A stretch of DNA of 64,000 nucleotides, taken from NCBI RefSeq assembly GCF_040954645.1, contig NC_092807.1:56151739-56215738 (forward strand). Direction: 5' to 3'. This document shows positions 11,892-22,619 of this stretch, in pieces (the first letter of the stretch is position 1; each line of letters opens with the position of its first letter). This DNA is from Diabrotica undecimpunctata. Its lineage: Eukaryota > Arthropoda > Insecta > Coleoptera > Chrysomelidae. Made by a program: the position numbers and the translations under genes. The notes beneath the pieces are model-generated. The model was not told where the DNA came from. It saw only the letters and a list, made by a program, of their open reading frames with translations, and ran no database searches.

Positions 11892-12843
11892 TTATAATAG
11901 TTTAAAGATTTTTATACACGATTTTAACCCTAAAGTAATATTATTAAATGAAACATGGTTAAAAATAAATCATCATTTTTATTTAAGAGGGTATAAAATA
12001 CATCGATTGGATAGATTAGATGGTTATGGTGGTATTGCTACTGCTGTTGATAATAGTTTGGATCATAAAGTAGTATATACTTATAACAATCATAATAGTA
12101 AAATTAAAATTTTAGCAGTTAAAATAATTGATTGGGACATTACAATTATTATTTATATTCATCCTGGGGCAAAAATAGATTTAAATGGATGGGTTGGGCG
12201 AATAGAAAAAATCAGAGGCAATAAAATTATAATGGGTGATCTGAATGCACATAATACACTTTGGGGAAGTCAGGTAACTACTAATGCTAATGGAAGAATA
12301 ATTGCTGACTCCCTAGAGGATTTGGATCTAGTTTGTTGCAATGATGGAAGATCCACACGGATTACACTCCCAGGTCAGAATGCTTCAGCAGTAGATCTAA
12401 CAGTAATCTCCTCGGAAATAGCGAACAGATGTCAATGGGATGTGTTAGAGGACTCGGGTGGTAGTGATCATTTTTCAACGATGTGTAAAATCCAGACACA
12501 AATTCAACATACATCTATCCAAAAAAGTTACAAAAGAAACATTAAAAATGCCAATTGGGAAAAATACTGTTCAAAAATAGAAGAACTAATGAAAAGTGGG
12601 TGTAAAGAATATAGCACCTTTACGCAATTTATGGAGAAGGTGAGTGATGAAGAAATACCCTTTTTGGAAACAAAAAAGCACACAGGAAAAAAGAAAAGTC
12701 CTCCATGGTGGGACACGGAATGCTCAAATTTAATTAAAATGAGGAAAGAAAAAATCAAAAAATACAAAGAAGATGCAAGTACAGATAATTATATACAAAT
12801 CAAAAAAATCTTTGCCTATAGTAAAAAAATATTTAAAAAATAA
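11836..12843 (+). pseudogene. LINE ORF2, endonuclease part
   Basis: ATG at 11836 opens ORF2 (MDPKNPYILQWNIKSLNSN). The first 230 residues are an apurinic-type (EEP) endonuclease. Visible landmarks are QWNIKSLN, LLNETWL (catalytic Glu), GYGGIATA, IIMGDLNAHNTLWGS (Asp-x-Asn), and GGSDHFSTM near the domain end (Ser-Asp-His). All these residues look retained. This nicks target DNA for target-primed reverse transcription. The frame ends at 12843 in a poly-A stretch, where a one-base shift restores the coding text leading to the RT. The second half is the usual Lys-rich linker. Confidence 0.88.
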
Positions 12844-14465
12844 GTGATAGTTTTAGATGCTTTTGTAATGGACTAAACAGGGACACTCCTCTAGCAGAAA
12901 TATGGCGAACTGTTAAAGAGTTCTCCACATATCAAAATGCAATAATTCCTTCCAAACTTCCCAGCAAACACATAGCTTTGGATATATTAAATAAATTGGG
13001 AATTGATATAACAGATCCAGAATTTACTGTTATCCAATCCAATGACAATGTGGAGGACATTTCTAGAGAGGAAATAATAAGTGTCATTAAAAAAAAGGAT
13101 AAGGCTACTAGCTTAGATCTAATAACATATAGTATGATTGGCAGACTTCCTCAGGTACCATTAGAATTAGTGTCAAAAATATTTAATCAAATAATGAACA
13201 GAAAAGCTGGATTTCCACAAGAATGGAAAAACACTCTTGTTATTCCTTTCTTAAAACCCTATAAAGATCCATTATGTGCAGACAACTATAGAAATATTGC
13301 CCTAGAGTCATGTGTGGGCAAAATACTCCAAAATATATTTAAATTAAGAATTGAACAAATAATTGAAAAAAATTGTATATTGAATCCAAAACAGTTAGGA
13401 TTTAGAAGAAATAAAGGGTGTAACGATAATTTAGCTTTAACAATAAATTATATTAGAACAGGATTTAGTAAAAATTTAAATACAATCGCAATTTTTTTGG
13501 ATATTAGTAGGGCATATGATACTGTCAATACGTTTTTGCTATATAAATATCTAATAAAGTATGGTATTCCAACAACCTATACAAACCTAATTATGCAATT
13601 CTTGCTCAATAGAAATATTTATATTAAAGATAAATCAAACAATATACTAGGCCCAATCCAAGCATCAACTGGATTACCACAAGGGTCACCTCTCAATCCA
13701 ATATTGTTTAATTTGTACTCTAAGTCTTTACATGATTTATTCAAACCTGAAATGGAGTGCTTCCAATATGCAGATGATTTTGTAATTCTGGTACAAGGGT
13801 CAGATATATATAAATCAATTAATTGCTTAAATACTTACTTACAAAAATTACAGGAGTAGTTTGAAACACACAACTTTAAAATCTCAGCACATAAATCAAA
13901 AGCAATAATATTTAGAAAAAGAGCTAAAGCTTATAACTTCCTCCACCTTATGTACCAAAACATGGAAATCCCATGGAAAAATGAAATAAAGTATCTGGGG
14001 TTCCATCTATAGTGTAACTTGAATATGACAATTCAAATAAATGATATGATAGCTAAAGCAAACAAAGGAATTAATGTTATGAGAGCAATTTGTGGTACAA
14101 AATGGGGAGCTGATCCAAACATTATTTTAAGCTTATACAAAGGGATAGTAAGATCTCATTTAGATTATGCAGCCAATCTTTTAAATACTTGCAGTAAAAG
14201 TCTGATGATGAAGTTGGAACAAGTACAAAATGTAGCCTTAAGGATTATAACAGGTTGTCTACGTTCTACACCAATTTTAATATTACAAGCGGAATGTTCA
14301 GTATCCACACTAAAAGTTAGAAGGGAAATATTGGCTCATAAGTATATATTGAAACAAATGTCTGAAAAAAATAACATAGTAATAAAAAGTTTAACTAAGT
14401 TAAATGAAGCTATAAATGCAAATAACCAATTTTGGAAGAATAAAGCTATACCAGACTACTCATAA
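12844..14465 (+). pseudogene. LINE ORF2, reverse transcriptase part
   Basis: The coding text continues from the endonuclease after a frameshift. It contains NYRNIALESCVGKI, FRRNKGCNDNL, AIFLDISRAYDTVN (first catalytic Asp), STGLPQGSPLNPILF and FQYADDFVIL (catalytic Asp pair, about 13760-13790), the standard LINE RT series. Premature stops at 13857 (TAG), near 14011 and at 14463, the first two probably former Trp codons, break it. The thumb/linker region runs to 14465. It is the same element as the preceding gag and endonuclease. Its strand and order argue for one insertion from about 10.4 to 14.8 kb. Confidence 0.88.
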
Positions 14466-14810
14466 GCATATACGGACATACTCAAAAAATCAAAAAATAT
14501 AATCTGATACAAAATTAATCCCATATATGAAGTAGAAAGAAAAATTCTTTTGTATCCTATTACAATTAATAGCCTAGAATATGAAAAATATGAAATTGAA
14601 TCTAATGAAATGTTTTTAGCAAAATATGGTGGAATATATAGTAATCATACCTATGTATATACAGATGGATCTATCGACCCACAAACAAACCAATCTGGAT
14701 TTGGAATTTATATACCACAGATTAATTACAAATTTTCATCATATCAAGGCTCCACAATTACACACAAATCTGTACAACTGACATGAAAGCTATATATAAA
14801 GCTATCTCTG
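14466..14810 (+). pseudogene. LINE ORF2, RNase H start, truncated
   Basis: HTYVYTDGSIDPQTNQSGFG (14650-14710) is the first RNase H motif with its catalytic Asp. A one-base shift near 14780 precedes MKAIYKAI, the helix that normally carries the catalytic Glu. The domain then stops where piggyBac sequence begins at about 14810. RNase H downstream of the RT places this LINE with the I-like/RNase H-bearing clades. The 3' end of the element is missing. Confidence 0.75.
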
Positions 14811-15610
14811 TGTGCTTTATCCAAAATTTCCAGTCTCAACAAAAGAAAATTTTTGTGACTCTTTTCTTGGCGTGCTTAAGTGTTATTTTTTCTTCGTCCT
14901 AAAATATATGGGTATAATACAATTCTCCAGTTTCACGCTTAACGCTTAGAGGAACTTCCTTTTTGTTGCGATTTAAGGTATCCATAAGACTTATTGATTT
15001 CTTTGACAATGCCTTGGCCAATTTCATAGATGTGAAGTAGTTATTTGTCTTAACATTCTTGCCATTTCCCAGGTGGGTGTTCAACAGCAGTTGTGTCTTT
15101 ATTGTGTAGATGATCAGTACCAATATAAGAATAAACAATAACAATATGTTTTAATTATGTCATGCCATTAAAAATATGTCACGTAATCCAAAAGCCAAAA
15201 TTGTATTTCAAACTTATCCGGCTTATTTGATATGTACTTTGTAAACGGGTCGTTGTTCGTTCACAGTGAAGTTCATTCCTGATTTGAAACAAGCACAATT
15301 TTCTATAGATCCATTTCAAACCGCAGAGGCTAAAGCTAATTTAAGGATTTCAATCGTTCTAATCTCGTTTGATTTAAATCTAATCCGAGATATTAATATC
15401 CTTGAATCTGTCTCCTGGCGTAGTTAACAATATAAGAAAAATGATTTTTTATAACAGTCATAACAAACTGATTACCCCATACTGTTCACCACAAGCTATT
15501 GTTTGAGAAACTTTTAGCGCCGTAGACTCCTCTTGCGTACAGCCTGTTTCTATTGATGTTCTTTGCTTTATTTCGTCATTACTTCTCCTATCTTTCTTGT
15601 TGCGCTGCAG
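14811..15610 (-). pseudogene. piggyBac-like transposase relic 2
   Basis: Minus-strand pieces, read 5' to 3', are DRFKDINISD (about 15415), LNQTRLERLKS, KSGMNFTVNEQ, YISNKPDKFEIQFWLLDYV (about 15230-15180), then GNGKNVKTNNYFTSMKLAKA and NRNKKEVPLSVKRETGELYY (15090-14910). These match consecutive piggyBac transposase segments, including the second catalytic region (DNxFTS, here changed to NNYFTS). The usual aspartate is therefore substituted. Several frameshifts and the lack of the C-terminal DKMDQM region show a truncated relic. It abuts the interrupted RNase H of the LINE at 14.8 kb, in the opposite orientation. It is not the same subfamily as the copy at 3.5-5.1 kb. Confidence 0.75.
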
Positions 15611-16335
15611 CATCTTCGCAGGCATTTTATCTCTGTTATTACTATTTTACTGCTGCTGCTTAGATGATATTATATCCAAATTAGCTTCCCACTATTGCCG
15701 ATCACGTACATCGAGCCTTTATGTAGAACCAGTATTTTAGTACTTCTAAGTGACTGGGATCTGTCTCGAGAATGTAAAAGAGAGTATCAACAATGTAATA
15801 TGTAAGATGTTTTGGAAAAAAATATTGTTAAAAATAATAAATAATATAGAAAATATCAATATCATGTTTGAATTTGGTGATAAAATTCAAAATGAGAATA
15901 TTAACAATATGTGTAATTTTTGCTTAACACAAAAAAATGAAACAATCATTTACAGAAGATAAAAAATATGTTCATTAAGTATAAAGATAATGTTTACAAA
16001 AAATAACGAAAAAGTCAAATAATTAAGTTAAAGCTACTTGGTACATCAGTAAGTACCTGAGGTACTTTTTTATTGCTTTCGCTTTATTTGCAATCTGTTC
16101 TTAGGATAGGAACAATAATTTAAAGTGTTTTAAAAACATTGTTAAGGACATGTAGGAATTTTCTGCAGTGAGACATGAGCTGTGACTGTACTATTTTTGA
16201 ACATAATAATACCTAACAGTATCTATTACTTAAGTCGTTTGGTTCACTGCCTTTATATTTGTGTTTATCACTGTAACATGTTATTTCTTGTTTTACGAAT
16301 GATATTTTCTAATCTCTTTTGGTTAGATGATTGGG
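15611..16335. other. No gene recognised
   Basis: AT-rich sequence with only short frames that have no recognisable motif. It may include the decayed 5' part of the neighbouring piggyBac up to about 15725. Confidence 0.5.
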
Positions 16336-16339
16336 CACG

Positions 16340-17050
16340 TACCACGGGGTATCTGTTATTATGCGCATGATTTTATTTTGGAATCTTTTGAGGATTTCAA
16401 GGTTTAAATTACTAGCAGCATCTCAGAGTTCTTTTTTGTATGTATATACACGCTATACGATTTATTTGTAGATTACTTAGTTCATTTTTAATTTAAGTTT
16501 GAATTTCTTGCCAATCAGGCAAGATGGACAGATATGCATTTTTATTGTGAAGGTTATCTGTTTGTATTTGGCTTTAATTGCTTTCATTTTCCATCTTTTC
16601 AGCCAAAATTTGATTGTTTAGACAATTTTGTAGGTTTTTTGCAGCAGTTTCTGCATTTTGATGTGATGCTAATATTAAAGTATCATTTGCGAATAAACCT
16701 ACTGTGGTTAAGTGTGTTTCTGGAAAATCGATGATATTAGGTAAAACACATATCCAAGAACACTGCCTTAGGGTACACCCGGTTCAACTTGGTAGTTTAG
16801 TAAAAATGACCTGCAAATGAAAATTCATTCAACCATAAACTTTGCCTTTTTCTTAGAAAACTTTATAATCGTGTTTAGAAAAGGAAGGTATTGATATAAA
16901 ACTCCAAATCTAGATCCATCCAGAAGGGTTTAACTATTCTATTCTCAGAAAAGCAAGAGAGTCCATTCTAAACTAAAGAAAACTGTTATTTCAACAAGCT
17001 ATCCAGTGAAAATTTCTTGAACACATTGACATATAAGCTCTACACTGTCC
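16340..17050 (-). pseudogene. Jockey-type LINE RT fragment, heavily decayed
   Basis: Minus-strand conceptual reading gives PGVP(stop)GSVLGYVFYLI near 16780, the RT motif normally reading PQGSVLGPLLY. About 40 residues on, LFANDTLILASHQNAETAA (16700-16640) corresponds to the FADDTA catalytic box. The first Asp of the pair is replaced by Asn. Further C-terminal text (NLQNCLNNQ) fits Jockey. Numerous stops and shifts. The 3' end of the element is not distinguishable below 16340. Confidence 0.6.
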
Positions 17051-17104
17051 ATCTTTAACAATTATATTAAACGGTATAAGAAAGGGCAAACTTCTATTCT
17101 TTCT

Positions 17105-17520
17105 TTGCAGTATTACCTTCATGCTGGTATGTTCTGCGAAAATATGTGTTACTGGACAAGATGGTCTTCAAGGTTAGATGTGGTCCAAGATGTGTACAAA
17201 CATTACGCTAAAGTGATGCAGGCTCTAGAGTATCTTAAAATCCATGATATATTGATATCTCAAACTGTGAATAAAGCTTTATTTTCCAAAAATTTTAAAG
17301 AACTTGAATTTTTCGTTTTGGTGTGTATTGGCATGCTTTGTTAAATAAGATCATTATAACGAATTTTGGTGAAGAACAGATCTAACAGTAGATTTGGCTG
17401 CCCAAACTTTTTAATGTTGTTGAAGCTTTGCAAGGAGTTTACTCCATCTGAAGCTATTATTGAGGGCAGATTCTTAGAAAGCATGAATTATCTACTATTA
17501 CAGCAGTCAGAAAATAAAAA
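17105..17520 (+). pseudogene. hAT/ZMYM-like transposase fragment, tentative
   Basis: The 79-codon frame contains CYWTRWSSRLDVVQDVYKHY, then LMLLKLCKEFTPSEAIIEG in a shifted frame. The TRWSSR-type start resembles the conserved TRW(S/N)S block of hAT-family or ZMYM-like domesticated transposases. No catalytic residue can be placed. It could be another family. 17521-18460 has no recognisable gene. Confidence 0.35.
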
Positions 17521-18467
17521 TAAGTAAATCAATGAGGATCTATATATTTATGAACCGAATGTTTACGGAACTCAGTGACTGGTTTATTGCTTTGGACAAC
17601 ATAAACAGCAAATTATGGATTTTTAAAAGGAGTTTGAATTAAAGAAATTCAAACAATAAAATAATTAAAAATGAAAGCAGAAAAATTGGCAAGCATCTAC
17701 ACTGCTGATCTCAACATTAAAAAGAATTTAAATTTAAAATAGAAAGTTTCAAACATCATGCCTTATCAGTTAAAGATAATTTAAAAGAGACCATATCAAG
17801 AAAAATTTTAAGTCGTATTTATAAAAATAAATTAGAGTAAGACTACCTACGTCAGATGTAAACAACGTATGCTTTGTTAATAAGTTAAAACGTGGCGTTA
17901 AGAGCCAACGTAATAATTTATTGATTTTGTTAAAAATTTAAAAATAAACAAGTAATAAAATTATTTTATTTAATTTTAAAAACATTATTTAAATTTTAAA
18001 AACACAGAAAAAATAGTATGAAGCTTCTCGCTAGTCTACTGTACCACCTACTGTTCCATTTTTTGAATTATTAAACTTAAACAATTGTTCCATACAATTT
18101 ATACTAATAATAGTGAGAAATACGTTTGTATATTTAATCAATACAATCCTAAAGTTTCCATATAATCATGATTACAATTTTTCTTATTATAATACCATGT
18201 TACCGCCTATAAAAGATCGAGAAGCTCCGTATGGGAATCGCATTTTTAGCTGTGTTCATGTGTTCAGAAAATTTAAATTCTAAGGTTGATGTTGTGAAAT
18301 TTTTAAATACAAGTGACGTCTGTTTGTATAAACTTTGACGTGAAATGATTTTACTGTGAAACATATTATAGGCGACATTCTTAGTGCTCCCAACCAGTTG
18401 GACGGAGTTCTTTAGTTTTTTAGATAAATATCATAATAAAAGTACAATAAACTTTTAGTTAGTTATG

Positions 18468-18586
18468 CACCAAAGGTGTTATTAGGATGATTAGGCCCAG
18501 AGAGCAACATAATCCAGTCAGAGGGCCTCTGGCCCGAGTGATAGATGTTGATTGAGGGGTATAATCATCCGGTAACACCAGTGGTA
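18468..18586. repeat. Small hairpin-forming repeat (MITE-like)
   Basis: Ends are inverted: CACCAAAGGTGTTATTAGG on the left against GGTAACACCAGTGG on the right, continued by GGATGATTA against TAATCATCC. An inner stem pairs GGCCCAGAG with CTCTGGCCC. No coding capacity. Confidence 0.6.
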
Positions 18587-18640
18587 CATACAAGATTTTA
18601 TTTTTCACTTCACATAATATAAAAACTAAAATTAAGACGT

Positions 18641-18905
18641 TTTTACTTGTTTAAAGTAGTGTATGACAGTTGTTGATATTTTGACGTTTGTTGATTATAT
18701 TATGTAGCTGCCAGTTGGATTTCTATACAGTTATGAATTTATGTCGTTTATTAAAAAAATTGTACTTACAAAAATTGTTAAAGTTTAAAAATATTGGTTC
18801 TATAATATATACTACTTTCAAAATTGTTTAAAATAAAAAAAACTTCGTTCTATAACATTTGCTTTTTTTATACAACAGGGCGTTATAGGCCATAGAGTTC
18901 GCTTA
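18641..18905 (+). repeat. Dispersed repeat, copy A
   Basis: About 265 bp, from TTTTTACTTGTTTAAAGTAG to ACATTTGCTTTTTTTATAC and just beyond, recur with moderate divergence at 27318-27600. Non-coding. Family unknown. It lies outside the nested stack that starts at 19.1 kb. Confidence 0.75.
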
Positions 18906-19135
18906 TTATGCCCTAGAATATTTTTTTATTAACATCTAAGATTTTTTAAAATCTGTTACAAAATAAAAACAATAAGTAATATGGTTTGTCGTGACAATGT
19001 CAGAGAGATGTAAGGTCCAGTAACCAAAGCATCATAACACAAATATTAGCTTGTGTACCGGTAGGATACGCACATACACAGATACGCGAACACGAATACT
19101 AAAAACGAGTGTAGTTTCCACTACTGTAGGCACTG

Positions 19136-19840
19136 TCAGGAACGGTTTGGTAAGTCCAAGGAATCATACCGCTTTATTCTCTTCGCTTGTTGGTTTTGGA
19201 GAAGATTGTATTCCAGGGTGTTAAGATGCACGCGCAACCTGTTTTGATATTGTTCATAAATTCTTTTGCACTCTTCAGAGACTTTAAGTACCTGGAGATC
19301 TCTATGTAAGGCGTTATTCTGGATATACCAAGGGGCATTAGCGATTTTTCTCAGAGTTTTAAATTGAAATTTTCGTATTTTCATAACATTAGATTTGCTA
19401 GCTGATCCACAGAGCTGCGAAGCATATGACCAAACGTGTTTTATTATAACTTTGTATATAACCAGCTTGTTGTCGATTGATAGGTGTGAGTTTTTCCCAG
19501 CATCCAGTAAAGTTTTTTGTATAAAATTCCTAGTTGTAGTCTTTTCGTCCATTTTTGTTTGGCCCATGTTAATCTTTTGGCCAGATGAATGCCTAGATAT
19601 TTTACGTCATCTTTTTGGAGTAAAGGATATCCATCGAGGTTACTTGTGGACATATATCTCTTCTTAAAGTAAATGTAATATGTGTGGACTTTGAGGGATT
19701 AACTCCAATTCTCCAGAGTTTAAACCATTCATTAGTTTTGTTTAAACGTAGTTGCAGTATCTCTGATTCTATTACTGGATTACTATGAGATAAAGCAGTA
19801 TCCTCTGCAAATGTTGCAAGCGTAAGGTTATTGATTATGG
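19136..19840 (-). pseudogene. Jockey LINE RT, C-terminal half (3' of hAT insertion)
   Basis: The frame starts at the hAT border with INNLTLATFAEDTALSHS, the Jockey catalytic box in which YADD/FADD has become FAED. It continues through NEWFKLWRIGVNPSKSTHIT, DVKYLGIHLAKRLTWAKQ and LVIYKVIIKHVWSYASQLCG to the C-terminal LHRDLQVL region and a stop at 19136. Two frameshifts (about 19650 and 19560). The upstream RT half is at 26882-27125, on the far side of the hAT element, and joins in frame once the hAT and one copy of its 8-bp duplication are ignored. The 3' untranslated region lies below 19136. Confidence 0.88.
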
Positions 19841-19960
19841 CAGTGATTCTCAACCTGTGGGGCGCGCCCCCCTAGGGGGGCGCGATAATATTAATGGTAT
19901 ATAACAGGTATAATTATAAAGAGCACTGAACACTAAATTATGAACAAGTTTAATAATAAA

Positions 19961-20020
19961 TCAGTGACTTCCTTGAGCTTGTTTTGTAGAGCAAAGTTTA
20001 TCGAAATGGGGTGTAATATC
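19961..20020 (-). pseudogene. hAT transposase, last residues beyond DIRS insertion
   Basis: Minus-strand text TPHFDKLCSTKQAQGSH followed by TGA (19961-19963) is the expected C-terminal end of this hAT transposase. It continues the frame interrupted at about 25067, with a few ambiguous bases (AATAT) shared at both borders. Confidence 0.85.
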
Positions 20021-20194
20021 TTAAGATCAAACGAACTTACCTGAAGTTCGATCTTGATTATATGAGGCCTCATCAAAATAAATAAATAAATTGTAGTATC
20101 TCCGCCTCTGGCTAATTACTCACACTTAAAAGTTAAAGTATAAACAACCACTCGAAACCTCTTCTCAGCATCTCTGGTCTATACTCTTCAGTCT
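20021..20194 (-). repeat. DIRS right inverted terminal repeat with terminal extension
   Basis: 20085-20194 is the inverted partner of the left terminal repeat. 20021-20084 is an extension present only at this end (minus strand GAACTTCAGGTAAGTTCG...CTTAAGAT). A longer right repeat is normal for DIRS. Confidence 0.9.
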
Positions 20195-20261
20195 ATTTGA
20201 AAGTTGTTGTTGCAACATATTATGGGCATTTTTCCAAAATGTTAGGGTGGGTTGGGACTTA

Positions 20262-20379
20262 TTTATTTCGATGAGGCCTCATATAATCAAGATCGAACTT
20301 CAGGTAAGTTCGTTTGATCTTAAGATTATATTCGGCCTCATCTCATAAATAAATAAATTGTAGATGTTTAGAGTCGTTG
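20262..20379. repeat. DIRS internal complementary region (ICR)
   Basis: 20262-20325 is the reverse complement of the extreme right end (20029-20084). It is followed directly by ATTATATTCGGCCTCATCTC and AATAAATAAATTGTAG, the complement of the extreme left end. It therefore contains both termini joined head to tail, as in a circle junction. In DIRS elements the ICR is thought to template the completion of a circular intermediate. Confidence 0.88.
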
Positions 20380-20415
20380 CAACAACTTTATTATAATAAT
20401 GCCCAACATATTATA

Positions 20416-20708
20416 ATAATAATAGTCTCCCGTTTTATACCGCTGTCGCGGCTTTGGGAGTATAGCAGGGTAGTCTGCTATATCTAGGCCTACGGTATAC
20501 AAGGAAGGTAACATGGCCAGTGCTACGCTTCAACCGTCTATTATTACCCCTGGTTTTACCCAAGGTACTCATTTTTATTCAGGCTGAGTCGACCTGGGGC
20601 CTATAGACATTTTTAAAATGTCTAGATGTTCTTGCCGGCGGTGGGATTCGAACCCCGGACCACCAGCTTGCGAGTCCAGCATCCTACCGCTTGCGCTACG
20701 AGGGCCCT
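20416..20708 (-). mobile_element. tRNA-derived SINE, family A, copy 2
   Basis: Inverted copy of the SINE at 1731-2014. The B box lies at 20644-20654 and the A box at 20687-20698 (minus strand). It has a short AATAATAATA-type tail at 20416-20423. It is flanked by a perfect 16-bp target-site duplication TGCCCAACATATTATA at 20400-20415 and 20709-20724. It sits in the 3' untranslated part of the DIRS element, so it is younger than the DIRS insertion. A predicted ORF across it (containing GPGFESHRRQEHL) is a SINE translation and not a gene. Confidence 0.95.
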
Positions 20709-20864
20709 TGCCCAACATATTATATGTTCCTAAAATGTAGAGTTCGTATCTAAAAATGCCCTGAGGCAATTAGTTAACACATTACATAACATAATCCAAC
20801 CTTAACTAAATGTATATTCTAAAATCGTCATAAATATTATATATAGTATAAATCAGGTTCTTTT

Positions 20865-21110
20865 TACCTGTTTAAAATTGTATTGCAAATTCTTTATTAA
20901 AACTAAGGGCCTATTGTAAATTTTTTGCAAGTTTCTTAAAATTCTTCGTCTCACCTGCCGCCAACTTATAGTGTCAAAACTGACCCTTTTCCTAGCTGCC
21001 GCAGATGTTGCGGCGTGGCGTGTGCTATGTGCTTTAAACTGACTTATATCCAGGCCACTCTGTTGTAGAATAAATTTGATCTATCTACCAATGGTTTGTG
21101 GAGTGGCCTT
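20865..21110 (-). pseudogene. DIRS tyrosine recombinase, C-terminal fragment
   Basis: The minus-strand frame reads LDISQFKAHSTRHAATSAAA (His-x-x-Arg box, about 21035-20985) and, later, QKIYNRPL (about 20930-20908), where the Tyr is the probable nucleophile. This is the C-terminal half of the recombinase that integrates the DIRS DNA circle. The N-terminal half with the first catalytic Arg is absent. The frame is joined by a deletion to RT/RNase H text upstream (ending near 21130). Confidence 0.8.
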
Positions 21111-21119
21111 ATGAAAAGG

Positions 21120-22055
21120 TTTCTTATAAGTCATTAATAAAGATCTGCATGATCCTCTTAAATCCTTTGTCTTTTTCAAATGATTGTTTCAATGTTAAAT
21201 ATTTATGACGTTCAAATAATTTTTGTCTGCAAAAAATCAAATTTTATAGCCGGGCAAGCAGATACAAAAGTTCCCGAAAATTTTTCAAATTTTCTAGTTT
21301 TACACTCCGGTAGTTGCAAAAAATATTAAGCGTTTTTAGGATCTTCAATTTTTTGCTGTTAGGTAATGTTACTGTCAAATTATTTGAGTCAAAAGTAAAC
21401 CCCAAATATGTGCACATATTTGCAGGAGTAATTTTGCTTTTAGTATGATTAATTAAAAACCTAAATGTGTTAGTATTTCTACAGTTAATTTTTCATCATG
21501 TTCACACTCTTTATATGATTTCCCTAGAATCAGAAAATCATCCAAATATTTTGTTAAAAGATCCCCTTTTCTCTTAGAATTCCTACAATAGGTTTTAATA
21601 TCTTTGTAAATATTCTAGGTGCACAACTTAAACCAAAAGGCAAAACAGTTGTATTCGTATAAAGTGCTATTAAATGAAAATCTGAAATATTTACGATGAG
21701 ATGTTTGTATCGGTATTAAATGGTAAGCATCTTTTAAATCAATTTTGACATGAACAACCTTGAGATATAAGTCTGACAACTTTATTATCTTCTATCTTAA
21801 AATGTACATTTCCAACAATTTTATTAAAATTTTTAAGATATAAAATAAGATGGTATGATCCATTTGATTTTGGAATTGCAAAAACCTTGGAAATATGCTG
21901 ATCATCACTATGATCAACATTAGATATTGCACCACTAAGCATTAATTTGTTTATAAGGTTTGTAATAATTTTTACTTCTTTAGTTGACTGTTTATCTTTA
22001 GACGCTACAACTGTTTGTTTTGGTTTCTTTGCAAGTGGGATAACCATACCTCGTA
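21120..22055 (-). pseudogene. DIRS reverse transcriptase/RNase H region
   Basis: Blocks in order on the minus strand: HISKVFAIPKSNGSYHLIL and LKNFNKIVGNVHFKIED (21905-21790), then in shifted frames KDAYHLIPIQTSHRKYFRFS, LPFGLSCAPRIFTKIL, and YLDDFLILGKSYKEC with the catalytic Asp pair at 21538-21549. After that come CTYLGFTFDSNNLTVTLP and GTFVSACPAIKFDFLQT (about 21270-21230). This order and wording are DIRS/gypsy-like, and the linked recombinase decides for DIRS. At least four frameshifts. Part of RNase H is deleted before the recombinase fragment. Confidence 0.85.
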
Positions 22056-22600
22056 TGTATGTTAATACCTTTTTGTTGCCCTGATTTCTTCAATTCTTTC
22101 GCCGTCTTGACCTTATTGTCAAGATCATTACCAAAAGGCGATTCAGTGATTGGGGTATCCTTTAATACCTCTGCCATTTCTTTATTTAAATTAATGGCTA
22201 TTAGTTCTCTTCGCGATACTGACTCTGAATAATGAATGTTTGTCAATAAGCGGCTGGCATCGCCATACTCTTTATTTCCTCCCTCCTTTTCACCAAGCAT
22301 GTTTGTTAAAGCTATTCCTATAGCTGCCATACTAGCATCAATTTATTACTGGAGCAGTACCAAACGAGCATCTTTGCGAAGTGTGGAGTCACTTACTGCT
22401 ATTTTTACTTCCGGATTTATATTTAGAGGAACCACTAGCTTGCAGATATCTCCTTCTAGTCCGGAAGTTAAAATATGAGCCTATCGAGCGGCAATCTGTT
22501 GGTATGGAGCTTGCAACTGATATTTTTACTTTATTATCATCACCCAGAATTAATAAAATGTCTTCTTGCAATCCAAGAGGCACTACATTCTATCTGGCCT
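22056..22600 (-). pseudogene. DIRS gag, C-terminal part
   Basis: Minus-strand text AHILTSGLEGDICKLVVP, NPEVKIAVSDSTLRKDARLV, two stops, then MAAIGIALTNMLGEKEGGNK, DASRLLTNIHYSESVSRREL and FGNDLDNKVKTAKELKKSG. This resembles insect DIRS gag-like proteins. A frameshift (about 22490) and a double stop (about 22345) break it. The N-terminal part is separated from it by the 2-kb tandem array. Confidence 0.7.
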
Positions 22601-22619
22601 GAACCTATTTATTTCAAAC

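Noticed and set aside
20290..20310. Consensus splice donor CAGGTAAGT
   Set aside because: It lies in the DIRS terminal/ICR repeat and also occurs inverted at 20.04 kb. No exon is attached, so treated as coincidental.
20575..20769. 64-codon minus-strand ORF with GPGFESHRRQEHL
   Set aside because: It is the conceptual translation of the SINE tRNA-like head, a common false gene model.
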